In this document: one piece after another, positions 1 through 6,596 of the stretch
Layout: each line of letters opens with the position of its first letter
How positions within the stretch are numbered: the first letter of the stretch is position 1
Origin: JBMZCV01 sp049613665
GTDB taxonomy: Bacteria; Bacteroidota; Bacteroidia; Chitinophagales; UBA2359
Direction of reading: 5' to 3'
DNA: 20,380 nt
Assembly: GCA_049613665.1 (NCBI GenBank)
Contig: JBMZCV010000085.1
Location: forward strand, 1 to 20,380
Program-made: the position numbers and the translations under genes
Notes under the pieces: model-generated
What the model was told of the DNA's origin: nothing
The model's database searches: none
The model's input: the letters and a program-made list of their open reading frames with translations, nothing else

Positions 1-66
1 CAGTTGTAATAACTCTGAATCCATTTGTACGCTATTACGATAGCTTTGATAACTTTGTGTTCCCAT
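1..66 (-). CDS. Possible N-terminal fragment of a gene leaving the window
   Basis: Read on the minus strand, an ATG at 66-64 opens a frame that stays open for 22 codons to the window edge (MGTQSYQSYRNSVQMDSELL, then QL). The DNA just upstream on that strand is strongly AT-rich, as is usual before start codons in this window, and contains TATTTTTG, which fits the Bacteroidota -7 consensus TAnnTTTG. That box lies only about 6 nt from the ATG, so the promoter reading would imply a leaderless mRNA and is weak. The fragment is too short to assign a family, and an open run of this length can occur by chance. Confidence 0.35.
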   Translation of the reverse strand, partial: MGTQSYQSYRNSVQMDSELLQL

Positions 67-132
67 AAATACAAAAATATAAATTTTTTATCATTAAAAA
101 GTCAAAGCGGAAATAGCTGCCGTTTATTAAAT

Positions 133-179
133 AGTGCTTGGCACTTAACTATGAATAGCCTTGTGTTTTAACGCAAGGC
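133..179. repeat. Two small hairpins in the left intergenic region
   Basis: AGTGC-TTG-GCACT (133-145) is a perfect 5-bp stem with a 3-nt loop. GCCTTG (158-163) pairs with CAAGGC (174-179), and the intervening bases can extend the stem through a G-U pair and GTT/AAC. Neither is followed by a T-tract, so they are not convincing terminators. They are the first of a series of inverted repeats that fill the interval between the left-edge gene and the Roco gene. Confidence 0.35.
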
Positions 180-226
180 GGCAGAATATGACTTTTGGTA
201 ACTATTCACAGCAAAAAAAGGGTTTG

Positions 227-290
227 GGTAGGTATAAAACCTACCGCTATTGAGCCTTTTTACTAATGTTGCTCAATAGCGGTGCTTTTT
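227..290 (+). terminator. Overlapping hairpins, terminator-like
   Basis: GGTAGGT (227-233) pairs with ACCTACC (239-245) around a 5-nt loop. Overlapping its last three bases, ACCGCTATTGAGC (243-255) pairs perfectly with GCTCAATAGCGGT (271-283) around a 15-nt loop and is followed by GCTTTTT, which looks like an intrinsic terminator read on the plus strand. The two stems share 243-245, so they compete at the boundary. No plus-strand gene lies upstream inside the window, so what would be terminated is unclear. The structure could instead be a mobile-repeat palindrome, or insulate the Roco gene. Confidence 0.4.
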
Positions 291-310
291 ATAAACACCT
301 TTTCGACATA

Positions 311-527
311 TTTCAGCTAAATATCAAAATAGAAAATCAAAGTGCGAAAAGACAGTTTTATACAACCAATCAAGCATTAAGGCATTAAGATAAATTAAGC
401 TCTTAATCCTTCTTAACTTCTTAATGTTTAGCTGAAAAACTAAGCAAGTAAAATTGCCAGAACTATTGCCAGACCAAAAAGCTTGATGGATGCTTGTATT
501 TGTGAATGAAATGTTTTAACTTGCTTA
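311..527. repeat. Nested inverted repeats upstream of the Roco gene
   Basis: TTTCAGCTAAA (311-321) is the exact inverse of TTTAGCTGAAA (427-437). Inside this pair, CATTAAG (375-381) pairs with CTTAATG (420-426), with further partial pairing (several ATTAAG/CTTAAT copies) towards the centre. Just outside, TAAGCAAGTAAAA (441-453) is the near-exact inverse of TTTTAACTTGCTTA (514-527). A direct repeat ATTGCCAGA occurs at 453-461 and 465-473. No reading frame of note and no clear promoter were found here. The pairs lie directly before the Roco start and would form part of its leader if transcription begins upstream of 311. Confidence 0.45.
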
Positions 528-580
528 TTAAACGACATACTCAACAAAATATAAAACAAGTATCTACAATTCTCCATATT

Positions 581-3463
581 ATGAGCCAAGAAAGTGCAAG
601 AAAAAAAATAGTTAAAGAAAAACGGAAGCAAACAGGAAGTTTAGATTTATCTTTTGAATTTCTTTTCAAAGTTCCTGAAGAAATAATAGAGTTAAAACAT
701 TTACATTCCTTAAATCTTACCAATAACCATCTTTCTGATTATAGTTTTTTGGAAAATTTGGTACACTTACAAACTTTAAATCTTGGAAGTAATCAGATTT
801 CGGATTATAGTTTTTTAGCAAATCTGCACAACTTAACGACTTTAGACCTTCGTTCTAATGAAATTTCGGATATTAGTTTTTTAGCAAATCTGCACAACTT
901 AACGACTTTATATCTTAGTTATAATGAAGTTTTGGATATTAGTTTTTTAGCAAATCTACACAACTTAACGACTTTAGACCTTAGTTATAATGAAATTTCG
1001 GATATTAGTTTTTTAGTAAATCTGCACAACTTAACGACTTTAGACCTTCGTTCTAATGAAATTTCGGATATTAGTTTTTTAGCAAATCTGAGCAACTTAA
1101 CGAGTTTAGACCTTAGTGATAATCAAATTAAAATACTGCCGAGATGGGTAGTAGATTTTAGTTTGGATATTGTCTGCAATTATGTTCTTGTTAATAATGC
1201 AATAGATATTGGAGGTAATCCATTAGAATATCCACCAATAGAAATTGTTGAGAAAGGCCGAAATGCAATTGTTAAATATTTTGATGATATTGAAAAACAA
1301 GGAAAAGATTATCTTTATGAAGCAAAACTATTGATAGTTGGCGATGGTGGAGCTGGCAAAACGAGTTTAGCATGGAAAATGAAGAAATTGGATAGCGAAA
1401 TGCCCAAAGAAGGAGAAGACCGAACAAAAGGTATTGAGATAAAAGCCATGTCCATACATAATATACACCAAACAAAGCAGTCTTTTTTAATGAATGTTTG
1501 GGATTTTGGTGGGCAAGGTTACTATCATAGTACACATCAGTTTTTTTTGACCAAACGCTCATTGTATGTTTTGTTGAATAATACTCGAATCAACAAAACA
1601 GATTTTAATGATTGGTTGCAAACTATTGCCTTATTTAGCGACAATAGCCCTGTCATACTTGTTGAAAATGAAGTAGGAGGAGCTAAATCAGAGTTAGATG
1701 AGAAAGGTCTAAAAAGTTTTTTTGGGAATATACTTTATAAACGCATTGCGAATATTGCCAATATCACAGATGGGCGTTTAGAGCAACTAATCAGTGATAT
1801 TAAAATCGAAATACAGCGTTTGCCACATATAGGCAGCGAGTTGCCAAAACAATGGGTTGAAATTCGTAAAAGCCTAAAAACAGTAGCAGAAACACAAGCG
1901 TATATTAGCGATAGAGCATTTTATGAGATATGCAAACAGCATCGCATTTCCGAAAAAGAAGCTAGGCAGCGTTTAGGAGACCTTTTTCATGATCTTGGAA
2001 TTTTCCTGCATTTTAGAGATGATAAAGTGCTGAAAAGGATTGTTATTTTACAAAATGCTTGGGCAACAAAAGGCGTTTATACTATTTTGGACAATGATGT
2101 AGTGCGTTCGCAAAATGGTTATTTTACCATCGAACAAGCCGAAAATATATGGAACAATACAGACTATGAAGATTTGCACGATGAATTGGTGAGTTTGATG
2201 GAAAAATTCAAACTGTGTTATCGCATTCCCTATTCTACGCCAACTGCCTATATTTCGCCCAATTTGCTTCCTGTTGAGCAGCCAGATTATACATGGGATA
2301 AGCATCAAAATCTTGTCATTTATTACGATTATGATTTTATGCCAAAAGGCTTATTGGGTATGTTGATTGTTGAACTACACCGATATGTTAAAGATATTAA
2401 AAATTTGGCTTGGCGAAATGGTTGTGTTTTTCATCATCAAAATACAGATGCTCAAGTTATCGAAACTTATGGTAAGAAAAAATTGGAAATCCGCATCAAA
2501 GGTATTCATTGCGTTCATTTATCTAGCATTATTATCAGCGAAATAGACAAATTGAATGACTCTTTTAAGCGAATAAAAGTAAAGAAGCTAATTCCGTGTC
2601 CTTGTTCTGATTGCAAAAAGTCTGATACTCCCGAGTTTTACGAATATAAAGATTTAATGAGGCGGAAATCAAGAAATAAATTAACGATAGAGTGTTCATA
2701 TAGCTATGACGATATTAAGGTTTTAGAAATATTGGAAGCATCTTATAATGAAAATTATGTAGGAACACTCTCTTTAAAACAGCTCATTCAGGAAGGTAAA
2801 ATTAAAGAAGCAATTGATGCTTTTGAACAAGAATTTCCAAGAGAAGGAACTTTGCTTTTATCTAAATTTAATCAATTGGAACGCTACTATTATTTAGGCA
2901 TGATAGATTCTAAAGAATGGTTTGTCAATAAACAACAAATAACTAATAGTCTATTGTATTTGTCAGAGCAGCCATCACGAAAAGCGACAATTGTTATAAC
3001 AAGCAAAAATATAGAATTAAAGCAATTAGATAAAAAACTAGAAGTTATTGAAAAGCAGCTTGAAGGGCAGAATATGTTACTCAATAATATTATGGATAAA
3101 AGCCATGTTTATCAACATGAATTAATTGGATTATTGAGAATGATTGAAAGCAAGGAAAATAGGATAAGCGAAGATTTTGCAGCAGAAATCGTAGCTACTA
3201 TTGAAAAAGGAATGGCTGATTTTGTCCAAAAAGTACCTAATGAAACGACAATTATTGCAGAATGGCAAAAGGCATCTCATCAATTAAAATTAATGCCTGA
3301 TTCTAAGGCAAAAGCAAAATTAAAATGGACAGTACCATTTTTGTTTATAGAATTGGAAAAAGAAATCAGTTGGGATGGAAAAGCTTGGTTCAATGAAATA
3401 AAAGGAGATATAAAAAGAGGCATTAAAGGCAATTGGAAAGAGATGTTTGTTAAGGAGTATTAA
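581..3463 (+). CDS. Roco protein: LRR-Roc GTPase-COR with C-terminal effector-associated-like domain
   Basis: The predicted protein has 960 residues from ATG 581. An in-frame ATG at 506 would add 25 residues of no recognisable pattern; 581 is preferred because 'MSQESARKKIVKEK...LDLS' resembles usual starts of this family. Residues ~37-190 hold seven 22-residue leucine-rich repeats. A Roc GTPase follows: P-loop GDGGAGKTS (254-262), TKGI switch, WDFGGQ (307-312). The G4 position reads VENEVGG (361-367) instead of NKxD, a variant I recall from related bacterial proteins. The COR region ends with C673-x-C675-x2-C678. Residues ~731-800 (LIQEGKIKEAIDAFEQEF, then 'FNQLERYYYLG') resemble effector-associated domain 11. 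A coiled coil and a basic tail finish the protein. No transmembrane segment or catalytic effector domain is visible. Inference: a GTP-switched scaffold that binds a ligand through the LRRs and recruits a partner through the C-terminal domain. Family assignment is firm; the EAD11 call is from pattern memory. Confidence 0.9.
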   Translation: MSQESARKKIVKEKRKQTGSLDLSFEFLFKVPEEIIELKHLHSLNLTNNHLSDYSFLENLVHLQTLNLGSNQISDYSFLANLHNLTTLDLRSNEISDISFLANLHNLTTLYLSYNEVLDISFLANLHNLTTLDLSYNEISDISFLVNLHNLTTLDLRSNEISDISFLANLSNLTSLDLSDNQIKILPRWVVDFSLDIVCNYVLVNNAIDIGGNPLEYPPIEIVEKGRNAIVKYFDDIEKQGKDYLYEAKLLIVGDGGAGKTSLAWKMKKLDSEMPKEGEDRTKGIEIKAMSIHNIHQTKQSFLMNVWDFGGQGYYHSTHQFFLTKRSLYVLLNNTRINKTDFNDWLQTIALFSDNSPVILVENEVGGAKSELDEKGLKSFFGNILYKRIANIANITDGRLEQLISDIKIEIQRLPHIGSELPKQWVEIRKSLKTVAETQAYISDRAFYEICKQHRISEKEARQRLGDLFHDLGIFLHFRDDKVLKRIVILQNAWATKGVYTILDNDVVRSQNGYFTIEQAENIWNNTDYEDLHDELVSLMEKFKLCYRIPYSTPTAYISPNLLPVEQPDYTWDKHQNLVIYYDYDFMPKGLLGMLIVELHRYVKDIKNLAWRNGCVFHHQNTDAQVIETYGKKKLEIRIKGIHCVHLSSIIISEIDKLNDSFKRIKVKKLIPCPCSDCKKSDTPEFYEYKDLMRRKSRNKLTIECSYSYDDIKVLEILEASYNENYVGTLSLKQLIQEGKIKEAIDAFEQEFPREGTLLLSKFNQLERYYYLGMIDSKEWFVNKQQITNSLLYLSEQPSRKATIVITSKNIELKQLDKKLEVIEKQLEGQNMLLNNIMDKSHVYQHELIGLLRMIESKENRISEDFAAEIVATIEKGMADFVQKVPNETTIIAEWQKASHQLKLMPDSKAKAKLKWTVPFLFIELEKEISWDGKAWFNEIKGDIKRGIKGNWKEMFVKEY
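821..1084 (+). repeat. 66-bp tandem repeats encoding LRR units
   Basis: Four successive 66-bp units (821-886, 887-952, 953-1018, 1019-1084) each encode one 22-residue repeat of the type LHNLTTLDLRSNEISDISFL. The first and fourth are identical over all 66 bases; the others differ at a few positions. Flanking units before 821 and from 1085 are more diverged. Such near-identity within an array points to recent unit duplication or gene conversion and makes repeat number prone to change. Confidence 0.85.
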
Positions 3464-3550
3464 GTGAGATTTTTTAGGAAAAACTAGCGAAATTAGGCTT
3501 CTTAATACGGAAAATCTTACATATTTAACAAATGTTTAATCAAAAAAAGA

Positions 3551-3564
3551 TTGTAATATTACAA
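3551..3564. other. Perfect 14-bp palindrome downstream of the Roco gene
   Basis: TTGTAATATTACAA is a perfect 14-bp palindrome. It lies 88 bp after the Roco stop codon in otherwise featureless AT-rich sequence (3464-3622). It could be a protein-binding site or chance in AT-rich DNA; no T-tract follows, so it is not a good terminator. Confidence 0.25.
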
Positions 3565-3622
3565 GTAACTTTTTTGTTTCTATAAAAAAATATGTGTTGC
3601 TAATATGATTATTTGTTATTGT

Positions 3623-3806
3623 ACAAACGTTTCGCATCTACGACGCTTTTAAATGAGAAGTGAACCGAGCAGGTTACAAATGTTTCGTACCTACGGTACT
3701 CTAAAAAGCTGTTTTATAAATTTCTTTAAGCATCATAGATGCGAAACGTTTGTAGTAAATGATAAAATAGCCCAATATTTTAGCCTCTTAGAGGCGAAAT
3801 GTTTGT
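3623..3806. repeat. REP-like palindromic repeat cluster, four copies (two direct, two inverted)
   Basis: Four related units share the head ACAAAyrTTTCG followed by a small hairpin with a 3-nt loop. Copy 1 (+, 3623-3650) has stem GCATC-TAC-GACGC; copy 2 (+, 3676-3706) has GTACC-TAC-GGTAC; copy 3 (-, 3729-3753) has GCATC-TAT-GATGC; copy 4 (-, 3783-3806) has GCCTC-TAA-GAGGC. Stem sequences differ but stay paired (copy 1 has a single A/C mismatch), so the structure appears conserved. Copies 1 and 2 point right and 3 and 4 point left, which resembles the inverted pairing of REPINs. No transposase of the REP-associated (RAYT) type is in the window. The cluster lies between the Roco gene and the GNAT operon and could affect mRNA ends there. 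Confidence 0.7.
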
Positions 3807-3922
3807 TGCAAAAAGTATATTTTTAGGAATTTCATGAACGAAAAGGCAGAAAAACGTTTTTTTTCAGAAAATCACGATAAAAACAGATATTGGTCATAAA
3901 CATTTGGAAATTTAAACAAACC

Positions 3923-4729
3923 ATGAAAAATACCTACACATTTCAAAAAACAACAGCTACTGACGAGGCACTAAAGCCCTTGAAAAAAAGCTGTTTGGCA
4001 AACTTGACGAGTCCGCAAGATGATTATTGGGCAGAAATGAGAGCGAAGGCAGTTCTTTGGAAAATCGTTAGTGATGATTCATTGATTGGATATGCTTGCG
4101 TAAATAGCCAAAACAAATTGCTACAATTTTATGTCATTCCTACTTATTTTTCAAAAGGCACATTGATTTTTCAAGAATTTTTGCGGCAGCAAGCTATTAA
4201 AAAAGCACTTGTCGGCACAAACAACCCTATTTTTTTGTCTTTGGCACTGAATGAGGTAAAAAAAATTGAAATAGACACTTATTTGTTTAGAATGATACAT
4301 GATGAAGTGTCTATCGAAGAAAAAGAAGGTGTTTTTAGAGCTTGCGAAATGGGAGAAATAGAGCATTTTCTTGATTTTTATTATGATAGTATAGAAGCAG
4401 ACAAAGCATTTATGTCGAACTATCTTAGGAAGTATATTGAACAAAAAGGAATTTTTGCTCTAGAAAAAGAAAACCAAATCATAGGTGTTTGCGAACTTAG
4501 AATAAATCCTACTGCACCAGATTTTGTAGATATTGGAATGGTTGTTTCGCCAGAATTTAGAAAACAAGGCTATGGCACTTATTTGTTGAACAAGGCGAAA
4601 GAAGAAGCTTTGTTGCGAGGGAAAACGCCAATTTGTGCTTGTGATAAAGATAATATGGCATCTTTCAAAGCTATTTCCAATTGCGGTTTTATCAGCACAT
4701 GTCAGTTGTTGGAAATTGTGTTTAAGTGA
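3923..4729 (+). CDS. GNAT-family N-acetyltransferase (tandem GNAT fold)
   Basis: A 268-residue protein starting at ATG 3923; an in-frame TTG at 3890 would add 11 residues but is a poorer start. The C-terminal half is a clear GNAT domain: 'FALEKENQIIGVCELRINP' strands, then VDIGMVVSPEFRKQGYGTYL with the acetyl-CoA pyrophosphate-binding loop RKQGYG at residues 213-218, and 'NMASFKAISNCGF' near the end, the usual position for the last helix and strand. The N-terminal half (LWKIV..D.LIGYACVN, then LLQFYVIP) looks like a second, degenerate GNAT lobe without a good acetyl-CoA loop. Substrate cannot be read from sequence. It is the first gene of a three-gene run; the next start lies 18 bp after its stop, so co-transcription with the small ORF and msrA is likely. 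Confidence 0.85.
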   Translation: MKNTYTFQKTTATDEALKPLKKSCLANLTSPQDDYWAEMRAKAVLWKIVSDDSLIGYACVNSQNKLLQFYVIPTYFSKGTLIFQEFLRQQAIKKALVGTNNPIFLSLALNEVKKIEIDTYLFRMIHDEVSIEEKEGVFRACEMGEIEHFLDFYYDSIEADKAFMSNYLRKYIEQKGIFALEKENQIIGVCELRINPTAPDFVDIGMVVSPEFRKQGYGTYLLNKAKEEALLRGKTPICACDKDNMASFKAISNCGFISTCQLLEIVFK

Positions 4730-4747
4730 GATGAAAAGCTGTAAATA

Positions 4748-4942
4748 ATGAGAAAAATAGACATGGCGACCTATCAAGCAAATCCATCGAGGTATCAATT
4801 AAGAGCTGGCGATGCGGCCGATGCTCCTAATTGTCCTTATGGCAATAAATTTCGATGGATAGGATATGACTTTGAGGAAAAAACGTATGTTCGCTTTACA
4901 AAATCAGTATTCAAATTATTGGTAGTGAATGATGAAAAATAG
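4748..4942 (+). CDS. Small conserved-looking protein of unknown function (64 aa)
   Basis: This soluble 64-residue protein starts at ATG 4748; an internal ATG at 4763 is possible. It contains NPSRYQLRAGDA, then CPYGNKFRWIGYDFEEKTYV and RFTKSVFKLLV. The aromatic and charged pattern and the well-formed CPYG segment look like a real folded domain, but I cannot name a family with confidence. It has one cysteine, no signal peptide and no membrane segment. The gene lies 18 bp after the GNAT gene, and its last 14 bases overlap the start of msrA, a sign of translational coupling. Its function is unknown; context suggests expression together with an acetyltransferase and a protein-repair enzyme. Confidence 0.7.
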   Translation: MRKIDMATYQANPSRYQLRAGDAADAPNCPYGNKFRWIGYDFEEKTYVRFTKSVFKLLVVNDEK

Positions 4943-5519
4943 TATATCGGATTGTTCAGAAAGCAAGAATAAAAACACAAAGCTAGAAAGTGTTTACCAA
5001 AAAGCTACTTTGAGTGGCGGCTGTTTTTGGTGTACGGAAGCTATTTTCCAACAATTGAAAGGTGTCGTACAGGTGGAAAGTGGATATAGCGGAGGAAAAA
5101 TAGAAAATCCAACGTACAGAAAAGTCATTAGCGGCACTACTGCACATTCAGAAGTTGTAGAAATAAAGTATGACAAGTTTCAAATCTCATACCGAGACTT
5201 AATCAAAATTCACCTGACTACGCATAATCCTACAACTTTAAAAAAGCGGCGAGCAACTGACCAATTTTCGCCATATCGAAGTATTGTTTTTTATCGCAGT
5301 GAAGCAGAAAAAGAAGTAGCGATAGAAGTAATCAGAGAAGTGCAAGATTTTTTTGATAAAAAGATTGTTACGGAAGTAAAAGAGTTTCAGATTTTTTATA
5401 AAGCAAGTTTATATCATCAAAATTATTATGAAACAAAACCCAATAGCTTGTATTGTCAGACAATAATTGACCCAAAGTTGGAAAAGTTTAAGAGGCTTTA
5501 TAAGGAAAAAATGAAATGA
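4929..5519 (+). CDS. msrA: Peptide methionine sulfoxide reductase A
   Basis: The 196-residue product reduces the S-epimer of methionine sulfoxide in proteins, using thioredoxin as usual electron donor. The signature GGCFWCTEAIF places the catalytic cysteine at residue 32. Further family features are ESGYSGG, a 'SGTTAHSEVV' segment (commonly sGxtGHaEvV), THNPTT, YRSIVFY, and near the end YHQNYYETKPNSLYC and PKLEKF. The segment DQFSPYRS replaces the common D-x-GTQYRS, a modest divergence. Two adjacent ATGs (4929, 4932) can start it; both overlap the end of the upstream small gene. No signal peptide is evident, so it is probably cytoplasmic. No msrB lies beside it. Confidence 0.93.
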   Translation: MMKNSISDCSESKNKNTKLESVYQKATLSGGCFWCTEAIFQQLKGVVQVESGYSGGKIENPTYRKVISGTTAHSEVVEIKYDKFQISYRDLIKIHLTTHNPTTLKKRRATDQFSPYRSIVFYRSEAEKEVAIEVIREVQDFFDKKIVTEVKEFQIFYKASLYHQNYYETKPNSLYCQTIIDPKLEKFKRLYKEKMK

Positions 5520-5608
5520 GTATTTAATTTCTAACAGCTATTCTCGCTTTGAAATAAAATAAATAACACAAAGCTCTATGGAATAAAAAAAGGTCAGCGA
5601 ATCAAAAA

Positions 5609-5643
5609 AAACGCATCAATACTACAATAGTATTGATGCGTTT
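5609..5643. terminator. Bidirectional intrinsic terminator between msrA and TerC
   Basis: AAACGCATCAATACTA (5609-5624) and TAGTATTGATGCGTTT (5628-5643) form a perfect 16-bp stem with a CAA loop. On the minus strand it is followed by a run of T from the A-tract at 5603-5610, making it a strong terminator for the TerC gene; on the plus strand the T run is short (GTTTCT), giving a weaker end for msrA. The genes converge here. A second pair, ACAAAGCTC (5568-5576) and GAGCTTTGT (5652-5660), encloses the stem. Confidence 0.85.
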
Positions 5644-5672
5644 CTAATATTGAGCTTTGTATAAGCACTTTT

Positions 5673-6416
5673 TTATTCCGTAATTTTTTGTCGCAGTGCA
5701 ACCGCTTTTTTACTATTACCTCTAATTTTCATATTGAGCAACTCCACAGCGAAAGAAAAGAACATCGCAAAATAGATATAACCTTTAGGTATTTCTTGGT
5801 GGTGGAAATGATGTAAGCCCTCGAAAACAAGCATAAAACCAATCAATAACAAGAATGACAAAGCCAACATTTTCATCGTTGGGTGTTTTTGGATAAAGTC
5901 GCTAATGCTTTCCACAAAAATAAGCATGACTATCATTGAAATAACAACAGCAATAATCATAATGAGTACATTATCTACCAAACCAACGGCTGTGAGTATA
6001 GAATCAAACGAAAAGACAATATCTAGCATCACAATCTGTGCAATGACTGCCCCAAAAGTGACGGCCTTGGAATTGACATTGTGGCTTTCCTCTTCTCCCT
6101 CTAGCTTATGATGGACTTCGGAAGTTGCTTTCGCCAATAAAAACAAACCACCGACCAGCAAAATAATATCTCGCCAACTCAAGCCGAAAACGACAGGCTC
6201 TACCATGCCGACAATCCAACTGATACACAATAACAATAAAATGCGAAATCCTAATGCCAACATCAAACCGATGCGTCTGGCACGAGGTTGTTCTTCTTTT
6301 GGCAATCGTCCTGAAACGATAGACAAAAATACTAAATTATCGATGCCCAATACAATTTCCATAAAGGTTAGCGAAACTAAGCTAATGAAAACTTCGGGTG
6401 TAAAAAGTATGTCCAT
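5673..6416 (-). CDS. TerC/YgdQ-family integral membrane protein
   Basis: The 247-residue polytopic membrane protein has about seven hydrophobic segments. Family-typical acidic motifs lie within membrane helices: EIVLGIDNLVF with E20, D26 and N27, and MLDIVFSFDSILTAVGL with D132 and D138. A charged loop (residues ~96-117, with HHKLEGEEES) separates the two halves, and 'FAVELLNMKIRG' near the end is also typical. TerC-family members have been linked to metal (manganese) efflux or metal loading of exported proteins and to tellurite resistance; which applies here cannot be seen. No CBS or transporter-associated domain follows, so this is the short form. It lies 175 bp downstream of the pseudouridine synthase gene on the same strand. 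I found no clear promoter of its own, so partial read-through is possible. Confidence 0.9.
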   Translation of the reverse strand: MDILFTPEVFISLVSLTFMEIVLGIDNLVFLSIVSGRLPKEEQPRARRIGLMLALGFRILLLLCISWIVGMVEPVVFGLSWRDIILLVGGLFLLAKATSEVHHKLEGEEESHNVNSKAVTFGAVIAQIVMLDIVFSFDSILTAVGLVDNVLIMIIAVVISMIVMLIFVESISDFIQKHPTMKMLALSFLLLIGFMLVFEGLHHFHHQEIPKGYIYFAMFFSFAVELLNMKIRGNSKKAVALRQKITE

Positions 6417-6446
6417 AATTTAAAAAAATTTTAATTTTTCAGTAGT

Positions 6447-6471
6447 GGCAAACTATGCGGTTGCCTTTTTT
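6447..6471 (+). terminator. Short hairpin with T-tract (plus-strand sense) upstream of TerC
   Basis: GGCAA (6447-6451) pairs with TTGCC (6461-6465) around a 9-nt loop and is followed by TTTTTT on the plus strand. In that direction it could stop antisense transcription into the RluD gene. Read on the minus strand the same hairpin falls in the leader of the TerC mRNA, about 30-50 nt before the start codon, preceded by an A-run. The stem is short. Confidence 0.35.
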
Positions 6472-6496
6472 AGTGTTGAGTTTAATATTTTAATAG

Positions 6497-6596
6497 TTTA
6501 ATAGTTTTTAGCAGTTGTAAATTATTTTTTTAGTTGTGATAACTTGTTTTTTTGAAGAAAAAAATAACTAAAAACTCACAATTAAAAACTATTAAA
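6497..6596 (-). terminator. Long bipartite AT-rich inverted repeat at the end of the rluD gene
   Basis: TTTAATAGTTTTTA (6497-6510) is the exact inverse of TAAAAACTATTAAA (6583-6596), whose bases include the rluD stop codon (6594-6592). A second inner pair, TTATTTTTTT near 6522-6531 and AAAAAAATAA near 6558-6567, extends the structure across an unpaired bulge. It probably forms the 3' end or a transcription-attenuating structure between rluD and TerC. It lacks a GC-rich stem, so efficiency as an intrinsic terminator is uncertain. Confidence 0.45.

Noticed and set aside
506..580. 25-residue N-terminal extension of the Roco protein from ATG 506
   Set aside because: The extra residues show no family pattern and run through an inverted repeat; ATG 581 gives a more typical N-terminus. 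It is not excluded.
821..1084. Regular 66-bp repeats considered as a CRISPR-like array
   Set aside because: They are in frame, encode canonical leucine-rich repeats and have no unique spacers.
3834..3899. 21-codon frame upstream of the GNAT gene (MNEKAEKRFFSENHDKNRYW, then S)
   Set aside because: Too short to judge; it could be a leader peptide, but nothing links it to regulation and such frames arise by chance.
3890..3922. TTG start for the GNAT gene adding 11 residues
   Set aside because: An ATG 33 bases later gives a natural start, and the extra residues have no support.
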